Of a stretch of 64,000 bases of DNA, positions 8,634-17,718 are shown one piece after another (within the stretch, counting starts at the first letter, position 1; each line of letters begins with the position of its first letter). Made by a program: the position numbers and the translations under genes. The notes beneath the pieces were generated by a model that ran no database searches, had not been told where the DNA came from, and saw nothing but the letters and a program-made list of their open reading frames with translations. This DNA comes from Alloalcanivorax venustensis ISO4 (lineage in GTDB: Bacteria; Pseudomonadota; Gammaproteobacteria; Pseudomonadales; Alcanivoracaceae), in the NCBI RefSeq assembly GCF_015356855.1, contig NZ_ARXR01000005.1, positions 1 to 64,000 on the forward strand, read 5' to 3'.

Positions 8634-10411
8634 GGGCCCCCGTCGCGGCGGCCGTCGTCACTGCCGGCTTCGAGGAGGGATTCCAGTTCCTCGCGGCCGC
8701 GGGCGGAGAGCTCGATCAGTTTGTCGAGCTTGTCGCGGTGGGCGAACTGCTCACGCAGCAGGCGTTCGTCCACGTCCCGGAAGGTGCGCACCAGGTCGAT
8801 GGCAGTGGTTTCCGGCATGCCCAGCTGGGCCAGGGTGATCTGGGCGGCGCGCAGGCTGGAGTCCAGCGTTTCGCGGATGACGTGCTCGACGCCTTCGGCC
8901 ATCAGTGAATAGGCGTGGTAGCGGTCGCGGGCGCGCACGATCAGGGTGATGTGCGGGAAGTGCTCGCGGATCAGGCGCACGGCGCGCAGCGACGCCTGCA
9001 CGTCGTCGATCGCCAGCACCATGATGCGGGCGTGCTGCAGCCCGGCGGTGTGCAGCAGGTCGAGCCGGGTGACGTCGCCGAAGTAGACCTCGTTGCCGAA
9101 CCGGCGCACGGTGTCGATGTGGTCCGGGTTGGAGTCCAGCGCGGTGAACGGAATGCGGCGGCTGACCAGGATCCGGCCGATGATCTGCCCGAAGCGGCCG
9201 AAGCCGGCCACGATCACCGCCGGCTGGCCGTGCGGCGCGGGCTCGTCCTCGGTGCTGCGGTGGCCGGTCTCGGGCGCCGGCCAGAGCCGCTGGACCAGTT
9301 TCAGCAGCAGCGGCGTGGCGGCCATGGAGAGGGCCACCACCAGGTTGAGCCGGGCGATCATCTCCGTCGGCAGCAGGTTGAGGGCCCCGGCCTGGGTGAA
9401 CAGCACGAAGGCGAATTCGCCGCCCTGGCTGAGCAGCAGGCCGAACCGCAGGGCGTCGCGGCCGCCCACCTTCAACGCCCGGGCAATGCCGAACAGCACC
9501 AGGGTTTTGATCCCCAGCAGGGCCGCGCCCATGGCCAGGATCGACCAGGGGGACGCCGCCAGCAGGCGCAGGTCCATGGTCATGCCGATGGCGATGAAGA
9601 ACAGCCCCAGCAGCATGCCCTTGAACGGTTGAATATCGGTGTCCAGCTGCTCCCGGTAGGGGGAGTTGGCGAGCAGCATGCCGGCCACGAAGGCGCCCAG
9701 ACCCATGGACAGATGCAGGGTTTCCATCAGCTCGGCGGCGCCGAGGACCAGCAGCAGGGCGGTGGCGGTCATCAGCTCCCGGTTGTGCAGCCGCGCCAGC
9801 CAGCCCAGCCAGGGGTTGAGCAGGTAGCGCCCGGCCAGCCACATCAGCGCCAGCACCAGCACGCCCACCAGCAGGTTGGGCTGGGCGGCGCCGGCGTCGC
9901 CGCCGGCCAGCACCGGCAGCAGCAGCAGTAGCGGAATCACCGCCAGGTCCTGGAACAGCAGAATCGAGAAGGCGTTACGGCCCTGGGGCGTACCCAGCTG
10001 GTTGGTTTCCACCAGCATCTGTACCGCGAAGGCGGTGGACGACAGCGCCAGGGTGGCGCCGATGGCCAGGGCGGCCGGGCCGGGCTGGCCCAGGGCGAAG
10101 AAGAAACCGGTGAGCAGGGCGGCGCTGAACAGCATCTGGCTGGCGCCCAGCCCGAGCAGCCGCCGGCGCTGCGCCCAGAGCTGCTCCGGGGCCAGTTCCA
10201 GGCCGACCAGGAACAGCATCAACACCACGCCCAGCTCGGCGAAATGCAGCACCGCCTCGGCGCCGGGGATCAGCCCCAGGCCCAGCGGCCCGATGACGAT
10301 GCCGGCGGCCAGATAGCCGAGAATGCTGCCCAGCCCGAGACGCTGAAACAGCGGCAGCAGCAACACCGCCGCCGCCAGCAACACCAGCGCCTGATTGAAG
10401 TAACCACCCAT
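8630..10411 (-). CDS. Kef-type monovalent cation:proton antiporter (CPA2)
   Basis: This 593-residue inner-membrane protein has about 12-13 transmembrane segments in residues 1-385, including G-Y-L-A-A-G-I-V-I-G-P and F-L-V-G-L-E-L motifs typical of CPA2 exchangers. A cytosolic RCK_N domain follows, with a Rossmann motif V-A-G-F-G-R-F-G-Q near residue 398. The C-terminus is a charged helix. In this family K+ efflux is gated by glutathione conjugates or nucleotides. The gene lies about 1.8 kb from ggt, which may be coincidence. KefB versus KefC cannot be decided, and no KefF/KefG partner is adjacent. Confidence 0.92.
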   Translation of the reverse strand: MGGYFNQALVLLAAAVLLLPLFQRLGLGSILGYLAAGIVIGPLGLGLIPGAEAVLHFAELGVVLMLFLVGLELAPEQLWAQRRRLLGLGASQMLFSAALLTGFFFALGQPGPAALAIGATLALSSTAFAVQMLVETNQLGTPQGRNAFSILLFQDLAVIPLLLLLPVLAGGDAGAAQPNLLVGVLVLALMWLAGRYLLNPWLGWLARLHNRELMTATALLLVLGAAELMETLHLSMGLGAFVAGMLLANSPYREQLDTDIQPFKGMLLGLFFIAIGMTMDLRLLAASPWSILAMGAALLGIKTLVLFGIARALKVGGRDALRFGLLLSQGGEFAFVLFTQAGALNLLPTEMIARLNLVVALSMAATPLLLKLVQRLWPAPETGHRSTEDEPAPHGQPAVIVAGFGRFGQIIGRILVSRRIPFTALDSNPDHIDTVRRFGNEVYFGDVTRLDLLHTAGLQHARIMVLAIDDVQASLRAVRLIREHFPHITLIVRARDRYHAYSLMAEGVEHVIRETLDSSLRAAQITLAQLGMPETTAIDLVRTFRDVDERLLREQFAHRDKLDKLIELSARGREELESLLEAGSDDGRRDGGP

Positions 10412-10453
10412 TGTCGATCCCCCACGGCGGGGCGGCGGGTGCCGCCCGCGGTC

Positions 10454-11752
10454 CTAATCCCAGTTCAGCGGCATGGGTGAAGAGCCGGGGCTCTCCGGTT
10501 GCCCGGCGGGCTGCTCCACGTCACCGGTGTCGCCCTGACGGTTGCCCGGCGCGCGCACGCGGTCACCGGGGCGCGGTTCGCCGCCGCCCTGGGTGATCCG
10601 GGCCACCGCGTAATCCGGACGTACTTCGATCACCTCCAGGCTGGCCAGGGCGTCGCTTTCCATACGAATGGTGAGCCCGGTCTGCGGGTCTTCCAGGGAC
10701 TCCACCGGCCGATACACATTGAGGATGGTGTCCGCTTCCAGGCGGCCCTGGCCGTGGCTCAGGTAAACCCGGTCACCGTCGCTCTTGAGCACCTGTACCG
10801 GATACAGGCTGTCGGAGGCCGCCGCCGCCAGGGCCCGGGCGATGCGCGGGTAGACCAGATCGGCGAGCCGCTCCGGATGGTTGCGGTGGTCCAGCTTCTG
10901 CTGGCGGGCCAGCTGCCGCACGCTGGCTTCGGACTGCTGCCAGTCATAGAGGCCGGCTTCCAGCACTTCGCCGCCGGCGGCGTCGATCAACCGGTAGCGC
11001 AAACGCACATAGGGCTCGTAGCCCTGGAAGCGGACGCCGTAGAACGTGCGCTCGTCGTCGCCGATGTCGAACGCCTCGATATGACCCACCAACAGCAGGT
11101 CGGCGCCTTTGGTTTTGCCCAAGCGCAACAGCTCGCGGGGCTCGCCGGCGCCGTCGCGCAGCAGCGCCTGCTCGGCCTCGCGCAGACCCAGGTTGGCGCG
11201 GTCCAGCACGCGGAAACGGCCGGACTGGGCGAAGGCGTCGATCAGATTGGCGTGCAACTGGCGGCGCACCTCCGCCGCCGGCAGGGTGGTTTCACCCAGG
11301 GTGTATTCATCGGCGTCGCTGGTGAACGGCGCCACCACGATGGCCGGCAGATGGGAGCGGTCCGGGCCCGGCGCCTGCTGGAGCAGCAGCACCGCTTTCA
11401 CGTCCGCGCGCCACAGGGCGTTGTCTTCCTGGGTGACGGCGGTCACCTCGTAGCTGTCCAGGCTGCCCAGCGTCGGCAGGCGCGGCTCCGCCACCGAGGT
11501 GCGGCTGCCGGTCCAGGTGGTGACGTCACCCTGGCGCTGGATCACCCATTCGCTGACCTGGCGGCGGAAATCCGGGTTCACCGACAGCGTCACGCCGCCG
11601 GCCTGGCGCACCGCCGCCACCAGCGCATTGGTGACCGCCTGTTCCGGGTTGTCGCCGTAGCCGCGGGCGCTTACCTCGCGGGTCTGCGCCGCCGAGGCGG
11701 TGCCGGCGGCCAGCGCCGCCATCAGCACGAGCAAACAAAAACGCTTGAACAT
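10454..11752 (-). CDS. FlgT/CsgG-like periplasmic protein
   Basis: This 432-residue exported protein has a Sec signal (residues 1-21, ending A-S-A). Its three-part layout recalls FlgT: an N-terminal region with R-G-Y-G-D-N-P-E-Q-A and an A-V-R-Q-A-G-G helix, a middle TolB-N/CsgG-like domain (I-V-V-A-P-F, F-R-V-L-D-R, L-L-V-G-H-I-E), and a C-terminal small beta domain. The start is ATG 11752, where the signal peptide begins; the longer frame is not conserved. It closes a four-gene leftward cluster with LpoB. A link to flagella is not implied by this context; an envelope-assembly role is more likely. Confidence 0.65.
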   Translation of the reverse strand: MFKRFCLLVLMAALAAGTASAAQTREVSARGYGDNPEQAVTNALVAAVRQAGGVTLSVNPDFRRQVSEWVIQRQGDVTTWTGSRTSVAEPRLPTLGSLDSYEVTAVTQEDNALWRADVKAVLLLQQAPGPDRSHLPAIVVAPFTSDADEYTLGETTLPAAEVRRQLHANLIDAFAQSGRFRVLDRANLGLREAEQALLRDGAGEPRELLRLGKTKGADLLLVGHIEAFDIGDDERTFYGVRFQGYEPYVRLRYRLIDAAGGEVLEAGLYDWQQSEASVRQLARQQKLDHRNHPERLADLVYPRIARALAAAASDSLYPVQVLKSDGDRVYLSHGQGRLEADTILNVYRPVESLEDPQTGLTIRMESDALASLEVIEVRPDYAVARITQGGGEPRPGDRVRAPGNRQGDTGDVEQPAGQPESPGSSPMPLNWD

Positions 11753-11778
11753 GGTTCCTCTCCCTGGTGCCAGGGTGT

Positions 11779-12372
11779 TCAGAAGCCGAACAGGCTGCGT
11801 TTGCGGGTCTTGCGGATTTCCTTCTCGCCGGACCACTCAATAATGCCGCTCTGGATGTTCAGCAGTTTCAGGGTGAACTTGTAGTAGACGTCCTTGGTGC
11901 TGTCGTCGCGCTTCACGATCGAGGACAGGTTGCCGTAGAGCATGAACTCGGCGCCGATCTGGCGGCCCATCTGGGCGGCGCTGGCCTGGTCCACCATGCC
12001 GGAATCCTGCTGGTACTCCAGTTGTTCGCGCACCCGGTCGACCACGGACATATCCACGAAGCGGAACTTGCCGGAGTTGATCAGCTTGGACTGGATGGTG
12101 TCGGTGACGGACTCGGTGTCGATGTGCTCGCTGGTCTTGTTCTTGATGCGGTCTACGAACAGTACCGGGCGGCGGTCGCGGGTCATTTCCACGATCGGCG
12201 GGAACACCATCATGTCGTCCACCATCTTGGTGGCGATCATCTGCAGATCGGTGGAGCCGAAATCGGCGGTCACCGTTTCACGGGCCTGGGCGTCGCCGTA
12301 ATCCACCCGGGACGCACAGCCGGAAAGCATCAGCGCCATAGCCAGGGCGAGCAGTGAAAATACGCGAACCAT
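11779..12372 (-). CDS. lpoB: Penicillin-binding protein activator LpoB
   Basis: This 197-residue lipoprotein has a lipobox L-S-G-C-A near residue 19. The globular domain carries the LpoB pattern: V-D-R-I-K-N-K-T-S-E-H-I-D-T, then K-F-R-F-V-D, and a C-terminal half with M-G-R-Q-I-G-A-E-F-M-L-Y-G-N-L. In E. coli LpoB reaches from the outer membrane to stimulate PBP1B. The order COG3014 - YcfL - LpoB - FlgT-like suggests one transcript. The proline-rich linker of E. coli LpoB is not evident, as in many short LpoB proteins. Confidence 0.88.
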   Translation of the reverse strand: MVRVFSLLALAMALMLSGCASRVDYGDAQARETVTADFGSTDLQMIATKMVDDMMVFPPIVEMTRDRRPVLFVDRIKNKTSEHIDTESVTDTIQSKLINSGKFRFVDMSVVDRVREQLEYQQDSGMVDQASAAQMGRQIGAEFMLYGNLSSIVKRDDSTKDVYYKFTLKLLNIQSGIIEWSGEKEIRKTRKRSLFGF

Positions 12373-12410
12373 GTGTTTCTCCTTAAGGAACCTGAATGGC
12401 GTCCGGGGCG

Positions 12411-12800
12411 TTATTCGCGCACCCAGATTTCATAACGGACGGCGCTGGGGTTGGGGGCCACCGCCTGGACATTGTTCTGGCTGCGACCGGCCATCACCAG
12501 TTGCCGCCAGGGCTGGGATTCCGGAGCCACTTCAAACCCGTCCCGATCGAACCATTTGATCTTGTATTGGAAATCCAGTTCAAATTTCCAGCCGTTTTCC
12601 AACGTCGCCTGCACGTACAGCAGGTCGCCGACTTTTTTGTCCTGCAGCGCTTCCACCGAAAGGCGGTTGGCCAGGGTGCTGTTGTTGGAGTACAGGCGCG
12701 GTTCGCCGTCGTCGCCGGGGCGGGCCATATTACTGGCGGAACAGCCCGCCAGGACCACCGCCAGCACGACGGCGGCCAGAGCGGTAAACGGAGCTTTCAT
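12411..12800 (-). CDS. YcfL-type lipoprotein (DUF1425)
   Basis: This 129-residue lipoprotein has a lipobox near residue 19 (V-L-A-G-C). The mature domain has R-L-S-V, D-L-L-Y-V-Q-A-T-L-E-N and Y-K-I-K-W-F-D-R-D-G-F-E-V, fitting the immunoglobulin-like DUF1425 family that neighbours lpoB in enteric bacteria. Its start overlaps the stop of the upstream COG3014 gene by 4 bp (ATGA), so the two are translationally coupled. The molecular role is unknown. Confidence 0.8.
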   Translation of the reverse strand: MKAPFTALAAVVLAVVLAGCSASNMARPGDDGEPRLYSNNSTLANRLSVEALQDKKVGDLLYVQATLENGWKFELDFQYKIKWFDRDGFEVAPESQPWRQLVMAGRSQNNVQAVAPNPSAVRYEIWVRE

Positions 12801-14170
12801 AACGGGCCCTCCTGAACGGGTAACACGCGGGTTATAAGGCGGCCGGGGGTGGCCACCACGTGAATCACGGTCACGCCCTGTTCCACCACGGGAACCGTCA
12901 AACTAGCACCGCCACCGGGTGTGCTCAACTGAAGGCGGTGCTCGCCGGGCGGCAACATCAGGCGGGTGGCCTGGGCGTAGGCGGGCAGGCTCAACCAGCT
13001 GCGCAGGTCGGCCTGTTCGCTGACCACATTGAAGATCTGCGTGAGGATGGCGCCCACCGGACCGAAATCGTCGTTGGCTTTCTTCTGCAGATTGTACTTG
13101 GTGGTGGCACGCAGCGTCTGCCGCACCAGCATGCCGGGCAGTTGTTCGCGCAAATGGCGCGCGGCCAGCCCGCCCACGTCGGTGAGCACTTCGGTGCGCG
13201 CCGTGGTGTCGCCGACGGCCACGGTGAGCGGCGCCGGGCGCGGCTTGTCGGCGGCGCTGTAGGTCGGGAAGGCCACCGCGAAGAGGCCGTGCGGCGTGGG
13301 GATCGGCAGGCTCAGCTCGCGGCGGGCGGGCACCAGGCCCTGCTCGTAGACCACCGCCACCAGGCCCTTGTCGCGTTCCACCCGGCCGTCCTGGGCGCGG
13401 GACAGGCGCGCCACATCCTCCTGCAGCATGGCGGAATCCGGGTGGATCTCCAGGGCTTTCTTGTAGTCCACCAGGGCGTCGTTGTATTCGCCGTGGGCCT
13501 CCCAGAACAGGGCCGAGAGATAGAAAGTCCAGGCGTTCTGGAAGCTCGCCTTGACCTCGCCGGCGGCGGCGTCCAGGCCGGCGAAGTGGCTGTCGAAATC
13601 GTCCGGTTGCACGCCCTCTTCCCGCGCCGCCTCTTCGGCGGCGGCGATCTCGTCATCGCGCCGGTTGGCGGCCACCCGCTGCTCGTTGGCGGCGGCACGC
13701 AGTTCCACGGCGGTGGCGGTGACGTCGTTCTCACGCCAGTAATTCAGGGCCTGGTAGGCGTGCGCGAAAATGCGCTCGTAGTCCGGCGCCACATAGGGGC
13801 GGGCGTTGTCGTTGACCAGCAGGGCGCCGGTATTGCTCACCAGGCTGGAGGCGCGCAGCCGGGCGGCGGCGTCCGTTTCGTCGTAGTGACCGAAGGCGCG
13901 GCGAAAGGCGCTCTCGCTGTCTTCGATGGCGCCGCTCAGCTGGTGCACCCGGCCCAGTTCCTGCAGATAGAGCACGCCGTCACGGCTGTCGACGCCTTTT
14001 CTCAGCAACGGGGCGGGCCCGTCCGCCGCCATGTCGGCGGTCCAGGCGCGCGCCTGGGACGGGTAGGGCTGGAACAGGGAGCGGGTGGCGCAGCCGCTCA
14101 ATAGCACCATGGCCAGCAACAGCGCGACGCCGTTTCTGACCAGCACGTATCCTGGCGGGCTTATTCTCAT
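12797..14170 (-). CDS. COG3014-type TPR-containing lipoprotein
   Basis: This 457-residue lipoprotein is predicted to sit at the outer membrane. The signal and lipobox (M-V-L-L-S-G-C-A near residue 27) follow ATG 14170; the in-frame ATG at 14185 overlaps the terminator A-run and is less likely. The middle has helical TPR-like repeats (G-E-Y-N-D-A-L-V-D-Y-K-K-A-L near 265) and an Ala/Glu-rich helix. The C-terminal third is beta-rich, with L-M-L-P-P-G-E-H-R-L and T-V-P-V-V-E-Q-G. It is the first gene of the lpoB cluster. Function is unknown. Confidence 0.75.
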   Translation of the reverse strand: MRISPPGYVLVRNGVALLLAMVLLSGCATRSLFQPYPSQARAWTADMAADGPAPLLRKGVDSRDGVLYLQELGRVHQLSGAIEDSESAFRRAFGHYDETDAAARLRASSLVSNTGALLVNDNARPYVAPDYERIFAHAYQALNYWRENDVTATAVELRAAANEQRVAANRRDDEIAAAEEAAREEGVQPDDFDSHFAGLDAAAGEVKASFQNAWTFYLSALFWEAHGEYNDALVDYKKALEIHPDSAMLQEDVARLSRAQDGRVERDKGLVAVVYEQGLVPARRELSLPIPTPHGLFAVAFPTYSAADKPRPAPLTVAVGDTTARTEVLTDVGGLAARHLREQLPGMLVRQTLRATTKYNLQKKANDDFGPVGAILTQIFNVVSEQADLRSWLSLPAYAQATRLMLPPGEHRLQLSTPGGGASLTVPVVEQGVTVIHVVATPGRLITRVLPVQEGPL

Positions 14171-14185
14171 AGACCGCGGCGCCAT

Positions 14186-14223
14186 AAAAAAACCGGAGCG
14201 GGCAAGGTAGCCCGGCTCCGGCT
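14186..14223 (-). terminator. Intrinsic terminator of serA
   Basis: Read leftward, a stem CCGGAGC/GCTCCGG with an inner GGG/CCC extension (14193-14221) is followed by seven T residues (14192-14186). It lies 14 bp past the serA stop and immediately before the start of the COG3014 gene, separating the two leftward units. Confidence 0.9.
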
Positions 14224-14236
14224 TATTGTCGAGGCG

Positions 14237-15466
14237 CTAGAACAACACGCGGGTGCGGATGGTGCCGTCGATGGTGCGCAGCTTTTCCAGGGCCAGTTGG
14301 CTGTAGCCCTTGTTCACGTCGATCACCACGTAGCCGATCTCTTCATTGGTCTGCAGGTACTGACCGCAGATGTTGATGTCGTTCTCGGAGAACACGGTGT
14401 TGATCTGGGTGAGGATGCCGGGAATGTTGCGGTGGATATGCAGCAGACGGTGCATGTCCGGGTGCGACGGCAGGGCCACCTCCGGGAAGTTCACCGCGCT
14501 CAGGGTGGAGCCGTTGTCGGAGTAGCGGATCAGCTTCTCGGACACTTCGGTGCCGATGTTTTCCTGGGCCTCATGGGTGGAACCACCGATGTGCGGGGTC
14601 AGGATCACGTTGTCGAATTCGCGCAGCGGGCTGATGAACTCGTCGTCGTTGCCCTTGGGCTCTTCCGGGAACACGTCGATGGCGGCGCCGAGCAGGTGCT
14701 TGTCGCGCAGCGCGGCGGCCAGCGCCTCGATGTCCACCACCTTGCCCCGGGCGTAGTTGATCAGATAGCTCTTGGGCTTCATGGCGCGAATCTGCTCTTC
14801 GCGGATCATCCAGCGGGTGGCGGCGGTGTCCGGCACGTGCAGGCTGACCACGTCGGCCAGGCCGAGCAGGTCATTGAGGCTGCCCACCTGTTCCGCGTTG
14901 CCCATCGGCAGCTTGGAGACCACGTCGTAGAAGTACACCTTCATGCCCATGGATTCCGCCAGCACCGACACCTGGGCGCCGATGTTGCCGTAGCCGACGA
15001 TGCCCAGCTTCTTGCCGCGGATCTCGTAGCTGTCCTTGGCGGATTTCAGCCAGCCGCCGCGGTGGGCCACCGCGTTCTTTTCGGGAATGCCGCGCATCAG
15101 GTTGACGGTGTGAGCGATCACCAACTCCGCCACCGAGCGGGTGTTGGAGTAGGGCGCGTTGAACACCGGAATGCCGCGCTTGAGGGCGGCCTTCAAATCC
15201 ACCTGGTTGGTGCCGATACAGAAACAGCCCACGCCGATCAACTTTTCGGCGGCCTGGAAGACCTCCTCGGTGAGCTGGGTGCGCGAGCGGATGCCGACAA
15301 AATGGGCGTCCTTGATGGCGTCCTTGAGGTCGTCGCCGGTGAGCGCGGTGGGCAGAAGCTCCACGTTGCTGTAGCCGTGCGCCTTCAGATTATCCACCGA
15401 GTTCTGGTGGACGCCCTCGAGCAGGAGGATGCGGATCTTGTCCTTCTCAAGAGAAGTGTTGGCCAT
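14237..15466 (-). CDS. serA: D-3-phosphoglycerate dehydrogenase
   Basis: This 409-residue cytosolic enzyme oxidises 3-phosphoglycerate for serine synthesis. The NAD motif V-G-Y-G-N-I-G is near residue 157, the catalytic region D-V-F-P-E-E-P is near 268, H-I-G-G-S-T near 296, and a C-terminal ACT domain (about 335-409) ends T-I-R-T-R-V-L-F, as in the E. coli-type serine-inhibited enzyme. It is divergent from a D-2-hydroxyglutarate dehydrogenase gene. SerA of this type can reduce 2-oxoglutarate to D-2-hydroxyglutarate, which the neighbour would re-oxidise. Confidence 0.97.
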   Translation of the reverse strand: MANTSLEKDKIRILLLEGVHQNSVDNLKAHGYSNVELLPTALTGDDLKDAIKDAHFVGIRSRTQLTEEVFQAAEKLIGVGCFCIGTNQVDLKAALKRGIPVFNAPYSNTRSVAELVIAHTVNLMRGIPEKNAVAHRGGWLKSAKDSYEIRGKKLGIVGYGNIGAQVSVLAESMGMKVYFYDVVSKLPMGNAEQVGSLNDLLGLADVVSLHVPDTAATRWMIREEQIRAMKPKSYLINYARGKVVDIEALAAALRDKHLLGAAIDVFPEEPKGNDDEFISPLREFDNVILTPHIGGSTHEAQENIGTEVSEKLIRYSDNGSTLSAVNFPEVALPSHPDMHRLLHIHRNIPGILTQINTVFSENDINICGQYLQTNEEIGYVVIDVNKGYSQLALEKLRTIDGTIRTRVLF

Positions 15467-15593
15467 GGGTGGTCTCTGTAGCGGGTTAAATGGGCGCGTA
15501 TGGTATCATAGCCCGCCCCGGATGAGACCCATTCCGGAGCCCCCGTGCACATGTTGAATGCTCAAGTTGACTTGAAGACCTTTGGAGTTGCCG

Positions 15594-16988
15594 ATGACCT
15601 CCCTCGCCCACGCCGCCCTGGACCAGCTCAGCGCGCTTCTTGGCAAGCGCTGCCTCACCGATCCGGACAGCGCCCAGCGCTACGGGGTGGACTGGACCAA
15701 GGTCTGGGCGCCGGCGCCCAGCGCCGTGGTGCTGCCGGAAACCACCGAAGAAGTGCAGCAGATCGTGGAGATCGCCAATGAACACGGCCTGCACCTGGTG
15801 CCCTCCGGGGGCCGCACCGGCCTGTCCGCCGGGGCGGTGGCCGCCAACGGCGAGCTGGTGGTGGCGTTCGACCGGATGAACCGGGTGCTCGACTTCAACG
15901 AGTACGACCGGTCGGTCACGGTGCAGCCGGGGGTGGTCACCCAGCAGCTGCAGGAATTCGCCGACAGCAAGGAGCTGTTCTACCCGGTGGACTTCGCCTC
16001 CGCCGGCTCCAGCCAGATCGGCGGCAACATCAACACCAACGCCGGCGGCATCAAGGTGATCCGCTACGGCATGACCCGGGACTGGATCACCGGCCTCAAG
16101 GTGGTCACCGGCCGGGGTGAACTGCTGGACCTCAACAAGGGCCTGATCAAGAACGCCACCGGCTACGACTTCCGCCACCTGTTCATCGGCTCCGAAGGCA
16201 CCCTGGGCTTCGTGGTGGAAGCCGCCGTGAAGCTGGCCCGCCGGCCCAAGGACCTCACCGCCCTGGTGCTGGGCGCGCCCGGTTTCCGCGAAGTCATGAA
16301 AGTGCTGCACGCGTTTCAGAAGGACATTGATCTGACCGCGTTTGAGTTCTTTTCCGACAAGGCCATGGCCCATGTGCTCGAGCACGGGGTGGCCAAACCC
16401 TTCGACAGCGATTGTCCGTTCTACTGCCTGCTGGAATTCGAGCAGCTTTCCGAACACACCGGCGAACGGGCCATGGAGATTTTCGAGCACTGCGTGGAGC
16501 AGGGCTGGGTGCTGGATGGGGTAATGAGCCAGTCGCTGGGTCAGCTGGAGCAGCTGTGGCAGTTGCGCGAACGTATTTCCGAATCGATCGCGCCGCACAC
16601 GCCCTATAAAAACGATATTTCCGTCACCGTTTCCAAGGTGCCGGATTTCGTCGAGGACGTGGACAAGGTGGTGCAGGACGCCTACCCGGATTTCGAGATC
16701 GTCTGGTTCGGGCATATCGGTGACGGCAACATGCACCTGAATATTCTCAAGCCGGCGGACCTGCCCAAGGAAGATTTTTTCCGCCAATGCGGCGATGTGT
16801 CCAAATGGGTGTTCGAGATCGTGCAGAAGTACGACGGCTCGATTTCCGCCGAGCACGGCGTGGGCATGACCAAGAAGCCTTATCTGTCGTATTCCCGCAG
16901 TGAAGAGGAAATCGCTTATATGAAAGCGGTGAAAGCGGTTTTCGATCCCAACAACGTGATGAACCCCGGAAAATTGTTCGATGTTTGA
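15594..16988 (+). CDS. FAD-linked D-2-hydroxyglutarate dehydrogenase
   Basis: This 464-residue flavoenzyme of the PCMH/FAD_binding_4 type has V-P-S-G-G-R-T-G-L-S-A-G near residue 63, the FAD-contact loop S-Q-I-G-G-N-I-N-T-N-A-G-G near 141, and the C-terminal E-H-G-V-G-M-T-K near 420. The C-terminal zinc-site pattern G-H-I-G-D-G-N-M-H is near 374. Placement beside serA matches the Pseudomonas arrangement in which D2HGDH removes the D-2-hydroxyglutarate made by SerA. Start ATG 15594 has GGAG 8 bases upstream. Glycolate or D-lactate dehydrogenase are alternatives. Confidence 0.85.
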   Translation: MTSLAHAALDQLSALLGKRCLTDPDSAQRYGVDWTKVWAPAPSAVVLPETTEEVQQIVEIANEHGLHLVPSGGRTGLSAGAVAANGELVVAFDRMNRVLDFNEYDRSVTVQPGVVTQQLQEFADSKELFYPVDFASAGSSQIGGNINTNAGGIKVIRYGMTRDWITGLKVVTGRGELLDLNKGLIKNATGYDFRHLFIGSEGTLGFVVEAAVKLARRPKDLTALVLGAPGFREVMKVLHAFQKDIDLTAFEFFSDKAMAHVLEHGVAKPFDSDCPFYCLLEFEQLSEHTGERAMEIFEHCVEQGWVLDGVMSQSLGQLEQLWQLRERISESIAPHTPYKNDISVTVSKVPDFVEDVDKVVQDAYPDFEIVWFGHIGDGNMHLNILKPADLPKEDFFRQCGDVSKWVFEIVQKYDGSISAEHGVGMTKKPYLSYSRSEEEIAYMKAVKAVFDPNNVMNPGKLFDV

Positions 16989-17682
16989 TACCCACACGCT
17001 GAAAGCGCGACCGGAATCCGCCTACGTTCATCGCTGGATCGACGGCTCGCCCATGGAAATGCCGCTGGGCAAGTGCGTCTGCGTGGGAAGAAACTACGCC
17101 GAGCACGCCCGCGAGCTGGGCAATGACGTGCCCGAGGAACCTCTGCTGTTCATGAAACCGGCCACCGCGCTGTGCAGCCTGCACGAACCGCTGGTGCTGC
17201 CCCAGGGACAGGGCCCGGTGCACCACGAGGTGGAAATGGTGGTGATGATCGGTGAGCGCCTGAGCGGCGAGACCGACCTGGAAACCATTCGCTTCGCCAT
17301 CGCCGCCTACGGGGTCGGCCTGGATCTGACCCTGCGTGACCTGCAGAGCCGGCTAAAGGAAAAAGGCCATCCCTGGGAACGGGCAAAGGGTTTCGACGGC
17401 GGCGCACCGGTTTCCGGGTTTATCGACGCCCGCGGCATTTCAGTGCGGCAGAATCTGGAAGTGTCTCTGGAAGTGAACGGCGAAAGTCGCCAACACGGCC
17501 ATACCGGGCAGATGCTGTTCCCGACCTTTGAACTGATCGCGCAGATCAATCAGGTGTTCACGCTGGAGCCCGGCGACCTGATTTTTACCGGCACGCCGGC
17601 CGGGGTCGGCCCGCTGGCCTCCGGTGACAAGCTCACTGCCCGGCTGGGCAATATCCTGCAGGTGTTCACCCGCGTGGCCTGA
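16981..17682 (+). CDS. Fumarylacetoacetate-hydrolase-family protein
   Basis: This 233-residue protein has the FAH fold: C-V-G-R-N-Y-A-E-H-A near residue 35, F-M-K-P-A-T-A-L near 57, the metal-binding H-H-E-V-E-M-V-V near 82, and F-T-G-T-P-A-G-V-G near 201. Members hydrolyse acylpyruvates or decarboxylate oxaloacetate. It overlaps the upstream dehydrogenase by 8 bp, so it is co-translated with it. The real substrate is unknown. It is the last gene before the drop in GC content that marks the island. Confidence 0.88.
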   Translation: MFDTHTLKARPESAYVHRWIDGSPMEMPLGKCVCVGRNYAEHARELGNDVPEEPLLFMKPATALCSLHEPLVLPQGQGPVHHEVEMVVMIGERLSGETDLETIRFAIAAYGVGLDLTLRDLQSRLKEKGHPWERAKGFDGGAPVSGFIDARGISVRQNLEVSLEVNGESRQHGHTGQMLFPTFELIAQINQVFTLEPGDLIFTGTPAGVGPLASGDKLTARLGNILQVFTRVA

Positions 17683-17695
17683 CGCCGGCCCGTGA

Positions 17696-17718
17696 GGCGC
17701 CTGGTTTACTCAGGCGCC
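17696..17718. repeat. Inverted repeat at the left edge of the island
   Basis: Arms GGCGCCTG (17696-17703) and CAGGCGCC (17711-17718) are perfectly complementary around a 7-nt loop. The hairpin contains the stop codon of the leftward propeller gene (17710-17712) and lies 13 bp after the FAH gene. It may be a bidirectional terminator-like structure; there is no T-run. It is also where base composition changes. Confidence 0.5.
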
